A DNA stretch of 64,000 nucleotides from Castor canadensis. Its lineage: Eukaryota; Chordata; Mammalia; Rodentia; Castoridae. Under the pieces are notes generated by a model. That model had not been told where the DNA came from, ran no database searches, and saw nothing but the letters and a program-made list of their open reading frames with translations. The stretch lies in assembly GCF_047511655.1 (NCBI RefSeq), contig NC_133389.1:41461295-41525294 (forward strand). Reading direction: 5' to 3'. Numbering within the stretch: the stretch's first letter is position 1; the number at the start of each line of letters is the position of its first letter. The position numbers and the translations under genes are program-made. Shown in pieces: positions 25,435 through 38,160 of the stretch.

Positions 25435-25540
25435 TGGGCTGAGGATGTAGATGAGTGGGAAAGCACTGGTTTAGCATTGATGAAGCCCTGGGGTTCAATC
25501 CCCAGAACCCCCACTGCTCTCCCCTCACCCCCAAAAAAAG
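25435..25540 (+). repeat. ID-like tRNA SINE
   Basis: gggctgaggatgtagatgag, a diverged A box, then gaagccctggggttcaatcc and an A-rich tail. The open frames on both strands here are by-products. Confidence 0.85.
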
Positions 25541-26293
25541 AATTACTAATGGAATTGCCTCCTAAGGTAGTAGTTTTTGGTGAATTGACCTTGGCAGACA
25601 TTCCCTGGTCCCAATGTTGCCTGGAAATAATTTGTCTGGATAAGAATATGAATCTGGATCTCAATCCTAGGATTTTAACCATCTTTAGTTTATAATCCAG
25701 TGTTTGATTTCATTCAAGAAAGCAGCTGGTGAGGATATTTTAGGGCTCAATTATCTGTCCTTAAATCCTGTTTCGGTCACAATACATATTCATTAAAAAA
25801 AGTAAAATATTTTGTGCCACTTAATATTTTGTGAGAAGGGTCAATGCTTCTTTTTCTTTGCTTTTGTTAGAAACAGACGTTTAGACAAATGGTTTGAATT
25901 TATCACTTTCCCTATATCAGAAAAAAAAAATCCCTTCCCTCACAACAATGTGGAGGCTTGTTGGTACTAAGGTCACCTTAGAACCAACAACTAAACCATA
26001 TAGTTCCGGGTATATAGTCCCAAGAGGCAGGAAAACCTAGGCTGGAAGGCCTCAAGAGGAAGTGATTATGAGGATAGGATGGGGAGGGTATTTGTCCTCA
26101 GAAACCTTTGGAGCGGGCAGTCCTAATGAAATTCAAGTCTGTGGTGTGAGCTTATTCTCTTCCCTCCTAGGAAAGGGCATTGGTTCATCCCCACTCCTCC
26201 CCTCTGCAGTACAGGAAAAGAGGTTTTGTGAAGCAGATTAATTGGGACAGAAAGCAGTCCAACGGTCATTTGTGCAGAGCTGATGCCAGGGTC
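25541..26293. other. Sequence upstream of the CpG island
   Basis: No coding segment recognised. It becomes GC-richer toward 26100 and would form the proximal 5' flank of the promoter. Confidence 0.5.
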
Positions 26294-26556
26294 TAGCGCG
26301 GAATTGCATTGCAGGGGAAGTGCCTGGCGGGAGCGGGGAGGAGGGGTGAGGCCGCGGGGCGGAGGTGCCAGGGCGGGGTGGGGGTCGGGGTGGGGGTCGG
26401 GAGGAGACCCGCGCCACCGCGTCGCCTGATCACCAGTAACGGACCTAAGGCCCGGCCTCGGGGTGCGTGGACGCGGCGCGGGGACCGGTGGAGCCGGTGA
26501 GTCTGGGCGCCCGGGCGACGCCCTCTCCTCTGGCCGCCGCATCCAGACGCGGTACT
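26294..26556. promoter_or_regulatory. CpG island, probable promoter of the downstream + strand gene
   Basis: By hand I count about 33 CpG dinucleotides in roughly 260 bases, in a window that is otherwise AT-rich and CpG-poor. Two GC-box (Sp1-type) motifs are visible, ggggcgg near 26357 and gggcgggg near 26371. A 12-bp unit containing gtgggggtcggg occurs twice at about 26378-26401. No TATA box is seen, as is usual for CpG-island promoters. Unmethylated islands of this kind mark housekeeping or broadly poised promoters in mammals. The link to the exons at 51.5-62.5 kb is inferred from strand (a + strand donor lies inside the island) and from the absence of any other gene in the window. An antisense or bidirectional transcript is possible. 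Confidence 0.75.
26380..26496 (+). other. Candidate first non-coding exon ending in a GTGAGT donor
   Basis: The island contains gccg|gtgagt, with the intron starting at 26497. This is a near-consensus 5' splice site, with CCG in place of the usual CAG before it. A transcript starting in the GC-box cluster would give an exon of about 100-200 bases; the start shown is only approximate. No good coding frame is needed here, because the first convincing ATG is in the exon at 51479. If used, the first intron would be about 25 kb, or about 14.6 kb if the exon-like segment at 41071 is included. This is inference from sequence position and splice consensus only. Confidence 0.4.
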
Positions 26557-26924
26557 GGTGCCAGGACGCCTGTTTAACATTAATGCCACCACTCAGGGTG
26601 GCCGGGAGACCCTCTCTCCCTCTGCGAGTTTGAGAACCATTCCCATGGCTGGGAGGGGACGCGAACTCCTTGCCATGGCCAAGTTGAATTCACAGTGTCT
26701 GTTCTGGGAGAATAATCATTTTTTTCTACTTTTTCTTTTGACTATAAGGCCGCCTTGTGGTGGCTCATTCAACCATTTTTTTTTTTCTTGAGTTGCTATT
26801 TCTGTTTTTGGTATTTCGTTTTTTTTTTTAAGCGTCTATTCAAATACTGAACAGTCTCCTGAACGAGAGACTGAGAATTTTATTTTTCTTTACTTGCTCA
26901 AAACCACCACAGATGAAACGATTG

Positions 26925-27055
26925 ACTCCAACATTTTCCTCTATAGATGAGGAAAGGGAAGCTCCCAGCTGACTGGACCAAAGTCCCACCCAGCAAGCCT
27001 CAGACCCAGGATACGAGGGTCCCTGATGTCCAGTTCAAAGCCTTTTCTGTTCTTA
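26925..27055 (-). repeat. MIR fragment, antisense
   Basis: tagatgaggaaagggaagct, agtcccacccagcaagc and cagacccaggatacgag match the reverse MIR order (gatgaggaaactgaggc, ... acacagctagtaag, ... gaacccaggtct). Confidence 0.6.
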
Positions 27056-27059
27056 CTTT

Positions 27060-27640
27060 GTTGACGTTCACCCACTGCTCAATAAATATTTATGAATTGA
27101 CTTGGTAGCTCCCAATTCCTACTTATCTTTGGACAGTCCCTTGTGTATTTCTTTGGGCATCTTGACCAAATGTAGCGTTCTTGAGATAACGCATATCTGT
27201 CTCACCACCACCCCCAAGTAGTTTCTCGGTCCCACTACTAAACAGGTTTCAGACCACCACTTGCCAGCTCTGAGAACTCAGAGAGTGCAATTGGAAGGCA
27301 CATCCAACAATCCATAAAATTTTTAGCTATGGCGTTTATACTGAATTATTATTTATATAAGAGAGTAATATATTTCTATCTTGAATATGTGATACTTCTC
27401 TCTTTGTTATTACATTTTAAGGTTTTGTTTATTGACCATGTAGTTAATTTCCAGAACTGTCAAAGGTATGAGTTTAATTATTAGTTTATCCACCATTCCT
27501 GGGTGGGGTCCCTCTATGTTGAGCACTCTTATTCTCAGTGCAGACTTCTCTCTTCTGTTTTTATCATCACCTCAGACTCAACTAACCCATTACCATAGCC
27601 TCATCCTTAAGGTTTTCTTCCTCGTCTATTCTCTCTGTCT
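27060..27640. other. No gene recognised
   Basis: Intronic if the promoter model is right. A short CT-rich segment occurs at about 27630-27650. Confidence 0.5.
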
Positions 27641-27644
27641 CTCT

Positions 27645-27960
27645 CTCCCTGGTCGGACTGGGGTTTAAACTCATGGCTTCCTACTTGCTGGGTAGGTTCT
27701 CTACCCTTGAGCCATCCATCCATCCTTTTTGCTCTGGTTATTTTGAAAATAGGGTTTTGCTTTTTGCCCAGCACAATCCTCCTAGTTTACCCTTCCTGTA
27801 GGAGCTAGGATGAGAGGCATGGGCCACTATCCATCTATTGGTTGAGATGGGGGTCTTTCAAACGTTTTTCTCAGGTGGCGCTGGAACCATTATTCTCCCT
27901 ATCTCAGCTTCCCAAGTAGCTAGTAGCTAGGATTACAGGTCTGAGTCACAGAGCAGGCTA
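27645..27960 (-). repeat. Composite ID + B1 SINE, antisense
   Basis: Reverse ID half (ctgggtaggttctctaccct, gagccatcc) then reverse B1 dimer (cagcttcccaagtagctag, gattacaggtctgagtcaca). A short tagctag duplication occurs at about 27917-27930. Confidence 0.85.
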
Positions 27961-29300
27961 TTCCTTTTCTGTTTTTATAGCAGCAAATTTGATCTGCATC
28001 TACTTTTTTTTCTTTAGACTATGAACTCCATCTTCACACTTGCTTCTTCCACCAGGTTAGAACTACGATTTCTGAGAGTTCTGGACTTACCAATTACCAA
28101 CCTTGCGCCTAAAAAGAAAATTTAGAAACGTGTTAGATAGATTTTCCTTTTTCCTAATTGGTTCACCTACCTATCCTCAGAGAATTTACCTTGGGGATGT
28201 AGTTGCTATGATTTACAGCAATCTGTCAAATCATGTGGATGGAGTAGGAGACAATTTGTTAAAAAAAAAAAAAAGCTCTACTTTCTTTTTAAAGGAAACA
28301 TTTCTGATAAAAATCAAATCAATATTTGTCAATGCAGAGTACATGTAGGCGTATGAGACTGAATATTGTTGAAAATATTCATTGCTAAAATGCCAAATTC
28401 TAGAGTCTAGACAAAATGGAAAAGAGGGAGATACATGATAACAAGGGGGAAACAGAGAGATAAAGCAGCTGCTTCAACTTCTTAAGGTACTTGAAGAATT
28501 TGTGTTGTCCTAGGTAATAGTGTAGAGAAAGAATTGGATTGATCATTGTATAAGCATTTGAATTATGTGCCTGCTGGAAAAGTAATATATCTACCACAAA
28601 TTATTGTGTATGTGAGCCCTAATTATCATTGGTGTCCTCATGTCTGTTTTCTACAGAATAATACTAGTAATAAAATGTATAAAATGTTATTTTTAAATTG
28701 GCATAGAACTTTCAATCTCAGTTATAGTGCTGTAGAAATAAAGATCCACTAAAAGAGAACAAGCACAGGGCATTTGTTCAGAGGTTGCTAAAACAAGGGA
28801 GTCAGCCACCATTGCTGGCATTGGGCAGAGATCCAAAGGCAGACGGGAGTTGACAAGTTTTATAGTGAAGAAAAAAGACGGCTTAAGGTATGATCTGATT
28901 AGAGGTTGTTAACATGGGGAAGCTGGAAGAGGGCTAACTAGAAATGAAATAGCTTGTGATTGATTTGGTAAGCTTATTTGGTTTTCTCTAGTTGGTTCTG
29001 AGTTGGAATAGTTGGTAGTGGGAATTCAGAAGGCTGGCAACCATTGACAAAATCCTGCCTATTCTGGAATGATTAATGCAGAATTTATAGTTTGGTTTTC
29101 CAGACAGGTAAGTGCTGAATTAGATTCCAATAATTACTATAGTGTGGCCATTACCTCTATATTTAGATGCTCAATGCTCATAAAAAATCATCCTCATTAT
29201 AGAAAACTGAGATTTGGACAGGTTAATTATTGTTTTCATTAACATATAATTTGTTAATGAACCCTAGTTCACTGAATTTAAATCAGTTTTATTTGAACTG
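27961..29300. other. No gene; possible old LTR at 28750-29110
   Basis: The stretch 28750-29110 has the GC and motif texture of an old LTR (repeated ggttgttaac-type and aattcagaaggctggcaacc text), but I cannot name or delimit it. Confidence 0.35.
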
Positions 29301-29319
29301 TTTATTCAGTGCTTATTTT

Positions 29320-29500
29320 ATGCTGGTCACTGATTAAACAGCCTGGTTATGCTTGTCTCATTTTAATCCTCATAGTAACACTGTGAAGAATTATTTTCAC
29401 TGTTTTCCAGAGGAAGACTGAAGCTCAAATACATTCACTATCTTACTCCTGGTCAAAAAGCTAGTAAAGAGGGGCCCACTTAAAGTTTAATGCCACGTCT
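29320..29500 (-). repeat. MIR fragment, antisense
   Basis: tattcagtgcttattttatg, aatcctcatagtaacactgt, tttccagaggaagactgaag and aaaagctagtaaagagg follow reverse MIR. Confidence 0.75.
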
Positions 29501-32500
29501 AACAGATTGAAAAGCTATGTCTTTTCATACTTTGTTAAACTTCCTACTTTCTTCACTCTATCAGTCTATTTTATGCTAGTTTATGTTTACAATTGTTGCC
29601 ACCTGGCCCCGATGTTTGTGTAAGCAGAGGTAGTTAGAAGCCCTTTCTGTGTGGACTAAGGGGATCCAATCTACCTTTAGATGCTGAAAAAACTTTGGAG
29701 CTAACCACACACCAGGAAAATGGATGAAATACCTGGGCATGTTTAAATTAGGCAGCAGTGCTGAAGGCGTGGGGGGATGGTTGAAGAGTGAAGGAACATA
29801 GCCAAGAGAGTATAGTTACATGGAAATCGGTGTGTTAGAGTATCTAAGCTGCTTCATACACAAAGTACACAAATACCTTTTATTATTTTTTTCTGGGTAA
29901 ATGATATTTTATTTCTTTTCCTTGAAGAAAAAAACCTATCCTTAATCATTTCCAGCGTAAAAATTACGCTTATGACAACTTCTTTGAGAAACATAGCTAG
30001 AGTTTTTGCCATTGAAATGATGATACCTGATATTAATTACACTATTTAACCACTTCCCTTAAATGTACCATGGTTTATGGGACACAGTTTATATTCTCAG
30101 AATAATTTGATTACAGGAAGAGAATGTATATCATAAACAACAGAAGTAAATTAGTATGATGAAAAACCCAATTATTATTGCTCAACAATGCTGGCCTGCT
30201 GTTACAACATGCTCTGAAACATCACATGGACACTTATTTTTCTTCAGTTCATTCCACAGTTTTGGTCAAGGGTTAGTAGCTCTGGAGATGAGCTGTAGTG
30301 AATTCAAACAGCTAATATGAACTTGCCTATGCAAGGTCTGTGTACACAGCCCTTTGTAAACTAAATGTTCAGGTCTTTTCCACATTAAATTTAGCAGACA
30401 AATCAGCATTCTGTCTTGCATTCATATCTTCACATTTAGCCCTTTCCATGTTGTACCTGAAAAATATATTCTGCGCATGCCTTCCTTTTTGCCCGTTCTT
30501 TCAGTCCTGGACTTCTTGCTATCTAAATTCTTCTACCCTCACTTATAGGGAATGTCTGGGTTAATGACTTGTTATTATCTGATGGAATAAACCTTCCTGT
30601 TTCCAACCTTTGTCTTGTATGACCTTTTTGGAACTCTTCAGGCTATTGGTTCCTCCTTGAAATGACTTTCTCTTGTTTTCTCTGACCCCATTCTTTTCTG
30701 TTTGTTTCATGGTAATTTCTTGGTTTTTATTGTCAAAATTCCTTGTCATTGCTGTCTGTTTTCGTCTAACTACCAGCTCTCTAATGATAATTCCCCAATT
30801 CTGTCTCCAGTTTTAATCTTTCTCAGGAACACTGGACACATATATAGCAACTTTGTTAATAAGCACCCAGACATAAATTTAAAATGTTCCTCTCTCCTCT
30901 ATTCTACCTGTTTTTCCTCACACAGACCTGGCAGTGCTAGCTAGTAATTTTGCTTTGCCAGAAACTTGGGAGTCAGTCTATATTCCTTCTCCTTTGTTGC
31001 TTACTACATCCAGCTTTCTGCTCCATTGATTGTCACTACTTCAAACTAAAATTTTGGAGATGTTCTCTTAAGTAGTTCACAATTCTGCTCAATAAATATT
31101 TTTGAACATCTAATATTTGCAAGGTACTATGGATTCAAGGAGAAATAAAATACATAATTTCTGCATTCAAAGATGCAGCAAGAAAAATGATGCCTGGGAG
31201 ATGGCAATTGGGGAATGTGTTTTCATAAATATTAAAATTTGGGTTAAGTCAGTGAGAAAGAACATCTTAAAGCATTTTTCTTCATCTAAACTCTGAAGTG
31301 TCAAATAGAAGTGGAATTATCAAGTTGGGTATGATGATGGAACCATTTTGGGTCTGAAGTATAGAGATGAACTTTTGTTTGTTTCTTTGACCTATTTGGT
31401 TTTCATGATTTCCTCTCCTTCTTACCCTCTTATTTTATATCTGTTTGATATTTCAGTTACTTTCAGACTTGTTGATTTCTTTTAATTCTGTAACACAATG
31501 TCACAAGCAACTCAATATCATACCCCTCTGGCTCTGGACAATTCCATCAAACTGTGTCATTCATTGTAACTGACTCTGTGTTGTGGCAGCAAATTTTGCA
31601 TTAGTATGATAAAATTTATAGCCAAGATAATTTAAATTAAGTAGCAAATATTCTGCAATAAGATCAGGGTCCAAATATGCAGTGTAAAATGTACTTCTTT
31701 ACCCACTAAATTGAAAATTTCCATAGAAAATGGCTATAAGAAGCTCTTGGCATAATTTCTTTGTAATAAATCCCCAGTGCTGCTTATTACTTTTGATTTT
31801 CTTATTCTCCAGATGGCTAAACATTTGCACTCTTATTTGTCTGTGATTTCACTAAGCACAGATTTACTGGGTACGATTATTTATTATCTTAAATTTATAT
31901 CTTTTGCTTATTTTGCAGCAAAGACTGTCTCTCTTAATTGACAATTTAAGAACAATAAGGAATTAGAGGGAAAGTTTAATTTTCCAGTTTAATTTAATAT
32001 TCTCAAATGCTGTCTTGTTGGATGGATTTTGATATCAATATTCAACATTAACAATTTGAATCATTTAGTACTCAAAGTGCATAATTTCTAGAAAAATACA
32101 TTAAATATTGCTAGCATTGATATATTTTCTCAATCACATTAATTAAAAAGAATCTAAACATTTATATTTAAAAATATTTCAATAATAGAGTCGTGAATGG
32201 CAACAGAACCTTTTTCCTGTGGCATAATGATAATCTCTTAGTGATACTTACTTTGATTTTCTTTATAAAATGTATGGGAAAGTATACCTTTCTACCAAGA
32301 AAGAAATCACTGATGTTGCATTATTGGCCAGTCATATAGTGGGAAGGCATTTAGGTGCATTACTGTTTAGAATGAAACATGTAATAAGAAACCTCAACAT
32401 TTTATTAAATTTTCTCAACTAACAGCCTTAAGCTGTAGAGGGAAACAAAGCTGTATTGTCAAACATCACTCTGTTCTTCTTTATTTTCTGGTTAGTGTTA

Positions 32501-33515
32501 GTCTCATATTTTTCTTCCCTTGAGATGATTCACCAGGCTCTGACGAAGAGCACCAGAGGAGAAGGAGGAGGAGCACTGACTGACAAGTGGGCTGGGGTGG
32601 CACAGCACTGCATTACCTGTTTTCAATTTAGTGCCCCAGGATCTCTAGGAGGGGAAAAAAATGCTGTGACCTTTTGCTGAGGTCATAATTAAGGGAGAGT
32701 TAGTTTCACCATTTTTATTAAATTTTAATTTGAGAACTCATATGAACTAGAATTCTTTCTTACTTAGCAACATATGTTTTCTATTAATTCAGTAGTCTGC
32801 ATTTTGAGGAAGATCATTTAGGGAATTTTGATGCATAAAAACCTGATATACTCTGGAGACTCCTGGGCAGCATGTGGATATCCTCTTGCAAAAGCAGGAA
32901 AATCAGTCCTAGGTAACAATTTAGAAGAAACATTGGTGGGAAAACATGGGATTTCTCTCAGGATATTCCAATCTTTAAATGCTATAAGGTTTAGTAAAAA
33001 GGACCAGCAGAATGAAATGTGATGCTCTAGAAGAATAAGTATATCTTAGTGAGCATTGCTAACATTTCTAAACTAAGCAATTTTTGAGTAGTTTTTTTGT
33101 TATTTAAAGATAGCCTTTGAATAAAATCAGTATTTCTTATAAACACAATTACTAAACCTCTGGAAAGATCACATTATCTGTGCCTTAATACCACATTAAT
33201 AAATATTACTGAGTTGCCAACATTTATTTCTTTAGAACAGGCAATAGACTGAAAGTAGCTTCAAAAAGGTAGCTGCTTTTTTGATACCTTTAATGAAAAC
33301 AAATCAGTGAATAAAAGCAGTGCAATTTTCCAAAATGGTTTCTACAGTTTCTACAGCATCCTCATTGCTAGGTTTGGGACTCTTTGGTACTTTTTTTAGA
33401 TAAGGTCACTGGGCATACTTCTCAAAAGCTATTTGCTTCCTTTTTACTGAGGGGTCTAGAGAGTGTAAAATTAGAAGGAAGAGGCTGGTAAGGTATGTAG
33501 ACCTACATGCGTTGA
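29501..33515. other. No gene recognised
   Basis: AT-rich. A short MIR/L2-like phrase (ctcaataaatatttttgaac) is at 31089. The frames at 30340-30564, 30702-30944, 32456-32680 and 32828-33022 lack splice-consistent context or domains. Confidence 0.45.
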
Positions 33516-33517
33516 AC

Positions 33518-33571
33518 TGGGGAAAGGGAAGAGAGAGGGGGAAAGAGGGGAGAGGAGAGAAAGAGAGAGAA
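33518..33571 (+). repeat. Purine-rich GA low-complexity tract
   Basis: An almost uninterrupted G/A stretch of about 54 bases (ggggaaagggaagagagagg and on), ending in a GA repeat. Confidence 0.9.
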
Positions 33572-35149
33572 TTAAGGCTTAAGGATAAAATTTGGGCTGG
33601 AGAAATGTATTACTGCCTTGCTTAAGTGAACTTAGAGTTTTCTTAAAGAAACTCTGCTAAAAGATGGTTGAGTTTTACTAACAATGTCCCTTTATGGTGT
33701 AGAAAGCCTGGATCTTAGCTTACAAACTGAGTAAAGTATACCACACTTAGAATTTTTTTCTCTAAGTCAATTAAATTCCAACTCTGTGACCCCATTCCAC
33801 CAGTTCAGCAGGAAACTTACCCTTCATCAATCTTGGAATCACTTCTGCTTCCCGTATTCAACCAAACCATTTTTCTTTTTAAATCTCAGAGGTTTTGCTT
33901 TTTCAAGTGTGGTGCCTGTGTCCACCTAACACCCTCCTGGTGTATATCCTAGATATACACCAGATACCTAGATACCTCCTGGTATCTTTCCTTCCACTGG
34001 GAGTACCAGACTTTTCATGGACTTTGAGATTACCCTGGTGAGTTGATGCTCTGCAGGAGTGTGGGTGTGATTGGAAACCCTCATACCTGTGATGTACCCA
34101 ACCCTCATATTCCTGAGGTCTGTCTGGTCACCTCCTTGGTTGATTCCACAGCCTCTTTGGGCTCATAGACTTCTTCCACCACCATGTCTTAGCTGATGTT
34201 TCTTACCTACCTCACCATTTGCCCTACATTCTTCTCTACGATGCCTCATGAGTTAAAAATCAGAGAGATTTCAGACCACTTCTTTTTTTTTTTTTTTTTC
34301 CAGGTCCAAACCCTTGAGACAAACCTTTGCAAAGTCTTGTTATGAGATTAAAATGGCAGTTGGTGATTCGGGGCCATATGGGGAGAACAGATGCAAATTA
34401 ATATTTTAATCTGTTTATCTCATCAAATACTTAATGAGCATGCTGTTATTGGGGTTCAGAGGGTTCAGTTTGATTACTTGCGGACCTAACTATTCTTTAT
34501 TAGACAAGCATTTCCTAACTGGAGTATTTATATCACTGGCTGTAACAAGATTAATATGAGGTTGTACATGAAAATATGTTATAATTGCTACATATTTATT
34601 TTAGTGTTTGGCCGAAAACATATTATTAAAATGGGAATTGGGGTAAGTTGGCTTCACTAAGATCATTGGTAGTATGCAAACAGAACAAAAAGTGTGATGC
34701 TGATAAGCAAATGACCAGGTGTGAAATAATGCAGTATGAGACCTTGCTTGTGTGAAAAATCATGCCCTTAAATTAAAAAACAAAGTGGATCATTATGCTT
34801 ATAAGTGAGATTATCTGTAGTTCACATATTCCCAAGAAAATGTGAAAATTTTTAGTGCACAGGAAGTGTTCTTGGCTTTTAACACAAACAACTGACAAAA
34901 ATCTAAGAGGCTTGTTTTCTGTACTTTACTCCACAACTCTGTTAAAAGGTGATCACTTGTTATTTACTTTATGTAGACTTTATTCTTTTTGGTTTTGAGA
35001 ACAGTGAGTCATCATTTGAATTATTTCCATTATTGTTTTTCTTGTTCCTCTTTAAGCAATTATGCTTTTAAAGCCCCGATCAATACTTTTGAACAGTTGA
35101 TCAATTTCGTTGTACAATCTTCTATTAGAACAGATTAGACAATGCTGTA
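33572..35149. other. No gene; small inverted repeat
   Basis: A perfect 11-bp inverted repeat with a 3-bp loop lies at 33938-33962, and a T17 run at about 34284-34300. Nothing else is recognised. Confidence 0.5.
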
Positions 35150-35480
35150 GAAATCTAAAATTACAGTGGTTTAGCACAATAAATGTCTCTTGTTTTTAAT
35201 GATGTCACATCAATGAAGACAAGACAGCTTTCCTTGATGGGTTTTACACAGTGGTCCAAGGATCCAGCTTCTGCCATGGTAGCTCTACCATCTCGAGAAC
35301 ATAGCTTCCAAGGTTGCCATAGAAAGGAAGGGAACTGGAAGAATAAACAGAATGTTTTTAAGGTCAAGATCCACTCAACATTTCATTGGCCAAATATCCA
35401 CTTTCATGGCCTGAAACTGTCTTCAAGAAATGTTGGCAAATCTAGGAGCCCAAGAAAAGGAAAGCATATGATGAACACGT
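35150..35480 (+). repeat. Probable ancient interspersed repeat
   Basis: ccactcaacatttcattggc, agacagctttccttgatggg and ggttgccatagaaagg resemble the end of an old mammalian repeat of the type at 24470. Frames on both strands cross it and are not convincing genes. Confidence 0.4.
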
Positions 35481-36405
35481 GATATTATCACTACAACTGC
35501 CTTTCATTAAGATATGAACGAATTTTTAAGCAGAAGTTCTTTGTTGTGTATTTCTTATTATACTTACTCTTAGCTAACAGTGATCCATCAATAGAAAAGG
35601 TTTCTAAGAATACATAAGCTTCCAAATACACTTACTTGGTTTACATTTAGAAGCGATTGGAGGCTTATTTATCTCATTCAAGTAAAGCTGTTTTGGCATG
35701 TTTTTAATTTTGGGGAAAAATGCTCATCTTTTTGGCAGATAATTTCACATAAGCACAGATAAATTTGAGTGATTAAAATAAATACCATTTATGAAACACT
35801 ATTATCTCTTACAGTAGCTGTGCTTTATCATATGTCATAATTATCTAAGCATACACTGAGATTGTACTGTTTACACAAAGTTTATATCTTAGGTGGGAGA
35901 GAAAATAATTTTGCATACTACTTATCTTTTTTACACAGCATGACCAGACGATGACATATATAACCCAACTTGAGTGGTAATACAATCTCAGGTTTGAACT
36001 TACTACTGCTAACCAATGGCTTCTCTGTTTGGTTCCCTGGGGTGCAAATATTTTATATCCTCTAGTTTGGATGACTAGTGAAAATAAGTGATTTTGGGAC
36101 AGGTTACCTGAATAGAAAGAATTTATAGATGAATCTGATTTTTTTTTTTACATTTGTGATTTCAATATGAGTAGTTCCCTGAATTTAAAAGTAAAGGTTC
36201 TTCAAATAATGCTATAGTTATTTTCTTGCCTCTGCAGCAGTCAGGTAATATATCCACTCACAACATAAATATATTGTTGATTCCATGGTATCTATGGCTT
36301 GGTTCTCTGTGTATCTCAACTACATTTTTGCTCTGTGATAACTCAGTTCTTTTCTTTCCTTTTTATAACTTCCATAAAAAATAAAAGTAAAAAAATTCCC
36401 TTTGT
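35481..36405. other. No gene recognised
   Basis: Unclassified AT-rich sequence. Confidence 0.5.
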
Positions 36406-36407
36406 TA

Positions 36408-36702
36408 TTTTTTTTTGCAGTACTGATGTTACACTGAAGGCCTCACAGTTGTCAGGCAAGTGCTCTACCACCTACAGCCCCTTCTTACTTTATTTTTCAG
36501 GTAGGGTCTAGCATTTTTGCCCAGGGTCAGTCTCAGATAAGGCCTCCAGTGTAGCTGGGATCATAGGCGTTTACAACTTGTTTGTTGAGATGGGGTCTTG
36601 CTAACTTGTTTTTTGTCCAGGATGGTCTTGAACCACTATCCTTTTGATTGTTGCCTCTGGAGTAGATGAGATTATAGATGTGAGCCACCACACCCAGCGT
36701 CA
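36408..36702 (-). repeat. Composite ID + B1 SINE, antisense
   Basis: Reverse ID half (gcaagtgctctaccacctac) followed by reverse B1 dimer (gtagctgggatcataggcgt, gtgagccaccacacccagc). Confidence 0.85.
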
Positions 36703-37044
36703 TGTTTGATCTTGTTATTGGTTATTTGACCCAACAATTTTTTTCCTATAAGGATTGCCAGTTCAAAGTCATTTGTTCATATATTTGTTTGGATATTACA
36801 CTTTACCAAATTTTCTATTTATATATTGAGCCAGAAGCCCTATTGTTCACATTTTAAGTATCTCTTCCTGATTTGTGTGATTTTTTTAAAAGTACCTCTA
36901 CTATACTGCTTTATATTTTTATGAAGTCATAGCTCTAAAATTGTTTGTGATTTTGGTGTTGTGCCTAAGGAGGCTTTATCTTTGTATTTTGGTATAAATT
37001 GTTTCATCTAGTTGTGGTTTTATTTTTTTTATTTTAAATTTGAG

Positions 37045-37165
37045 TTTTTAGGGGGAGCAGGAAGGGGGCCGGGGGAGGTAGTCCAAACAATGTATACACA
37101 TGAGAGTAAATGTAAAATGATAAAATAAAAAGAAAAAAGAATAGGGAAAAAGGATGAAAATGCCT
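37045..37165 (+). mobile_element. L1 3' UTR tail, sense
   Basis: A G-rich tract (gggggagcaggaagggggcc), then caatgtatacacatgagag and an A-rich tail: the forward form of the 3' UTR seen inverted at 6580, 41980 and 44870. Very strongly 5'-truncated. Confidence 0.7.
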
Positions 37166-37749
37166 AAATTTGAGCTTTTACTCTACTTGGCTTTTGAGAC
37201 TAGCTCTATAGTCTGAAGCTGAGACTTAGTGATCATATCCCCTCATGCCATTCAACCCAGCTTACATTTTTAACACTTGATTGAGAAATGTTATCATCAC
37301 ATGCTGTTATCATTTAAGATCTTTACTGCACATACCGTCATATTAAAGGCTTCTGAGAATTCTTGTTTTAGTTTCACCCCAGGAACACTATTTATAACCG
37401 ACTCCCACCTGCCCTGGCTTTGATTAGCAAGAGTATCTGGTGTCAGATCTCCAGGCCAGATGTGGCTCTGCACTGCCCAGCTACAGAGCCTTGCATGTGC
37501 TTGTCGTCTTGGTTACCCTTTGCAGAATTGGACTCCAATAGGTTGTTGCAAGGAGTAGATGAATACATGATATGCTTTAAGTACACACTATCATTTTTGT
37601 TTATCTTGGGTCAACTCCTATAGATATGGCATGAGTTGGTAATATTGCCAAACTTCAAAAGGGCAGGGGTTATATATCATAATTTTTTTATATTCCCTAA
37701 AATACCTATCAGAAATACATAGAAATGTTCAGGGACTAAGGTAGAAAGG

Positions 37750-38160
37750 ACAAAAAAAAGAGGGATGAACCAATTTGGGTTATAATATACACAGATACAT
37801 GGAACTGTCACAATGAAACTCCCTGTATAGCTATCTTAAACAAAAATGCCTTTTTTTCAAAAACGTAGAACAGGAAGGTAAAACAGGTCCTATCTGGGGT
37901 TCCTATCAGTAAGAGGCAGGAGGACATAAGGAAAGGATGTAGGAGGGTGAATATGGTAGAAATATTATGTACTCATGTATGATAATGGAAAAATGAGACC
38001 TGTTGAAACTACTCCAGGAATGGGGGGAGGGAGGATAAAGGAGAATGATGGAAGGGTAAATTCAACCATGATACATTGTAAGAACTTTTGTAAATGTCAC
38101 AATGCACCCCCAGTACAACAATAATATAATAAAAATAAATTTCAAACAGCAAATAAAAAA
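37750..38160 (+). mobile_element. L1 3' UTR, second subtype, sense
   Basis: It runs from about aaagagggatgaaccaattt to aataatataataaaaataaa, with tcaaccatgatacattgtaa, gaacttttgtaaatgtcac and ctactccaggaatgggggg. It is the forward counterpart of 13705-14035. 5'-truncated to the UTR. The minus frame at 38009-38326 is a by-product. Confidence 0.75.

Noticed and set aside
26123..26592. Pro/Arg-rich frames of 139 and 99 codons on the minus strand and 63 codons on the plus strand
   Set aside because: GC-rich sequence has few stop codons. The frames lie inside the CpG island and show low-complexity translation without domains or splice context.
35183..35482. 99-codon plus-strand frame as a possible exon
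   Set aside because: The text resembles an ancient interspersed repeat and there is no good acceptor/donor pair around it.
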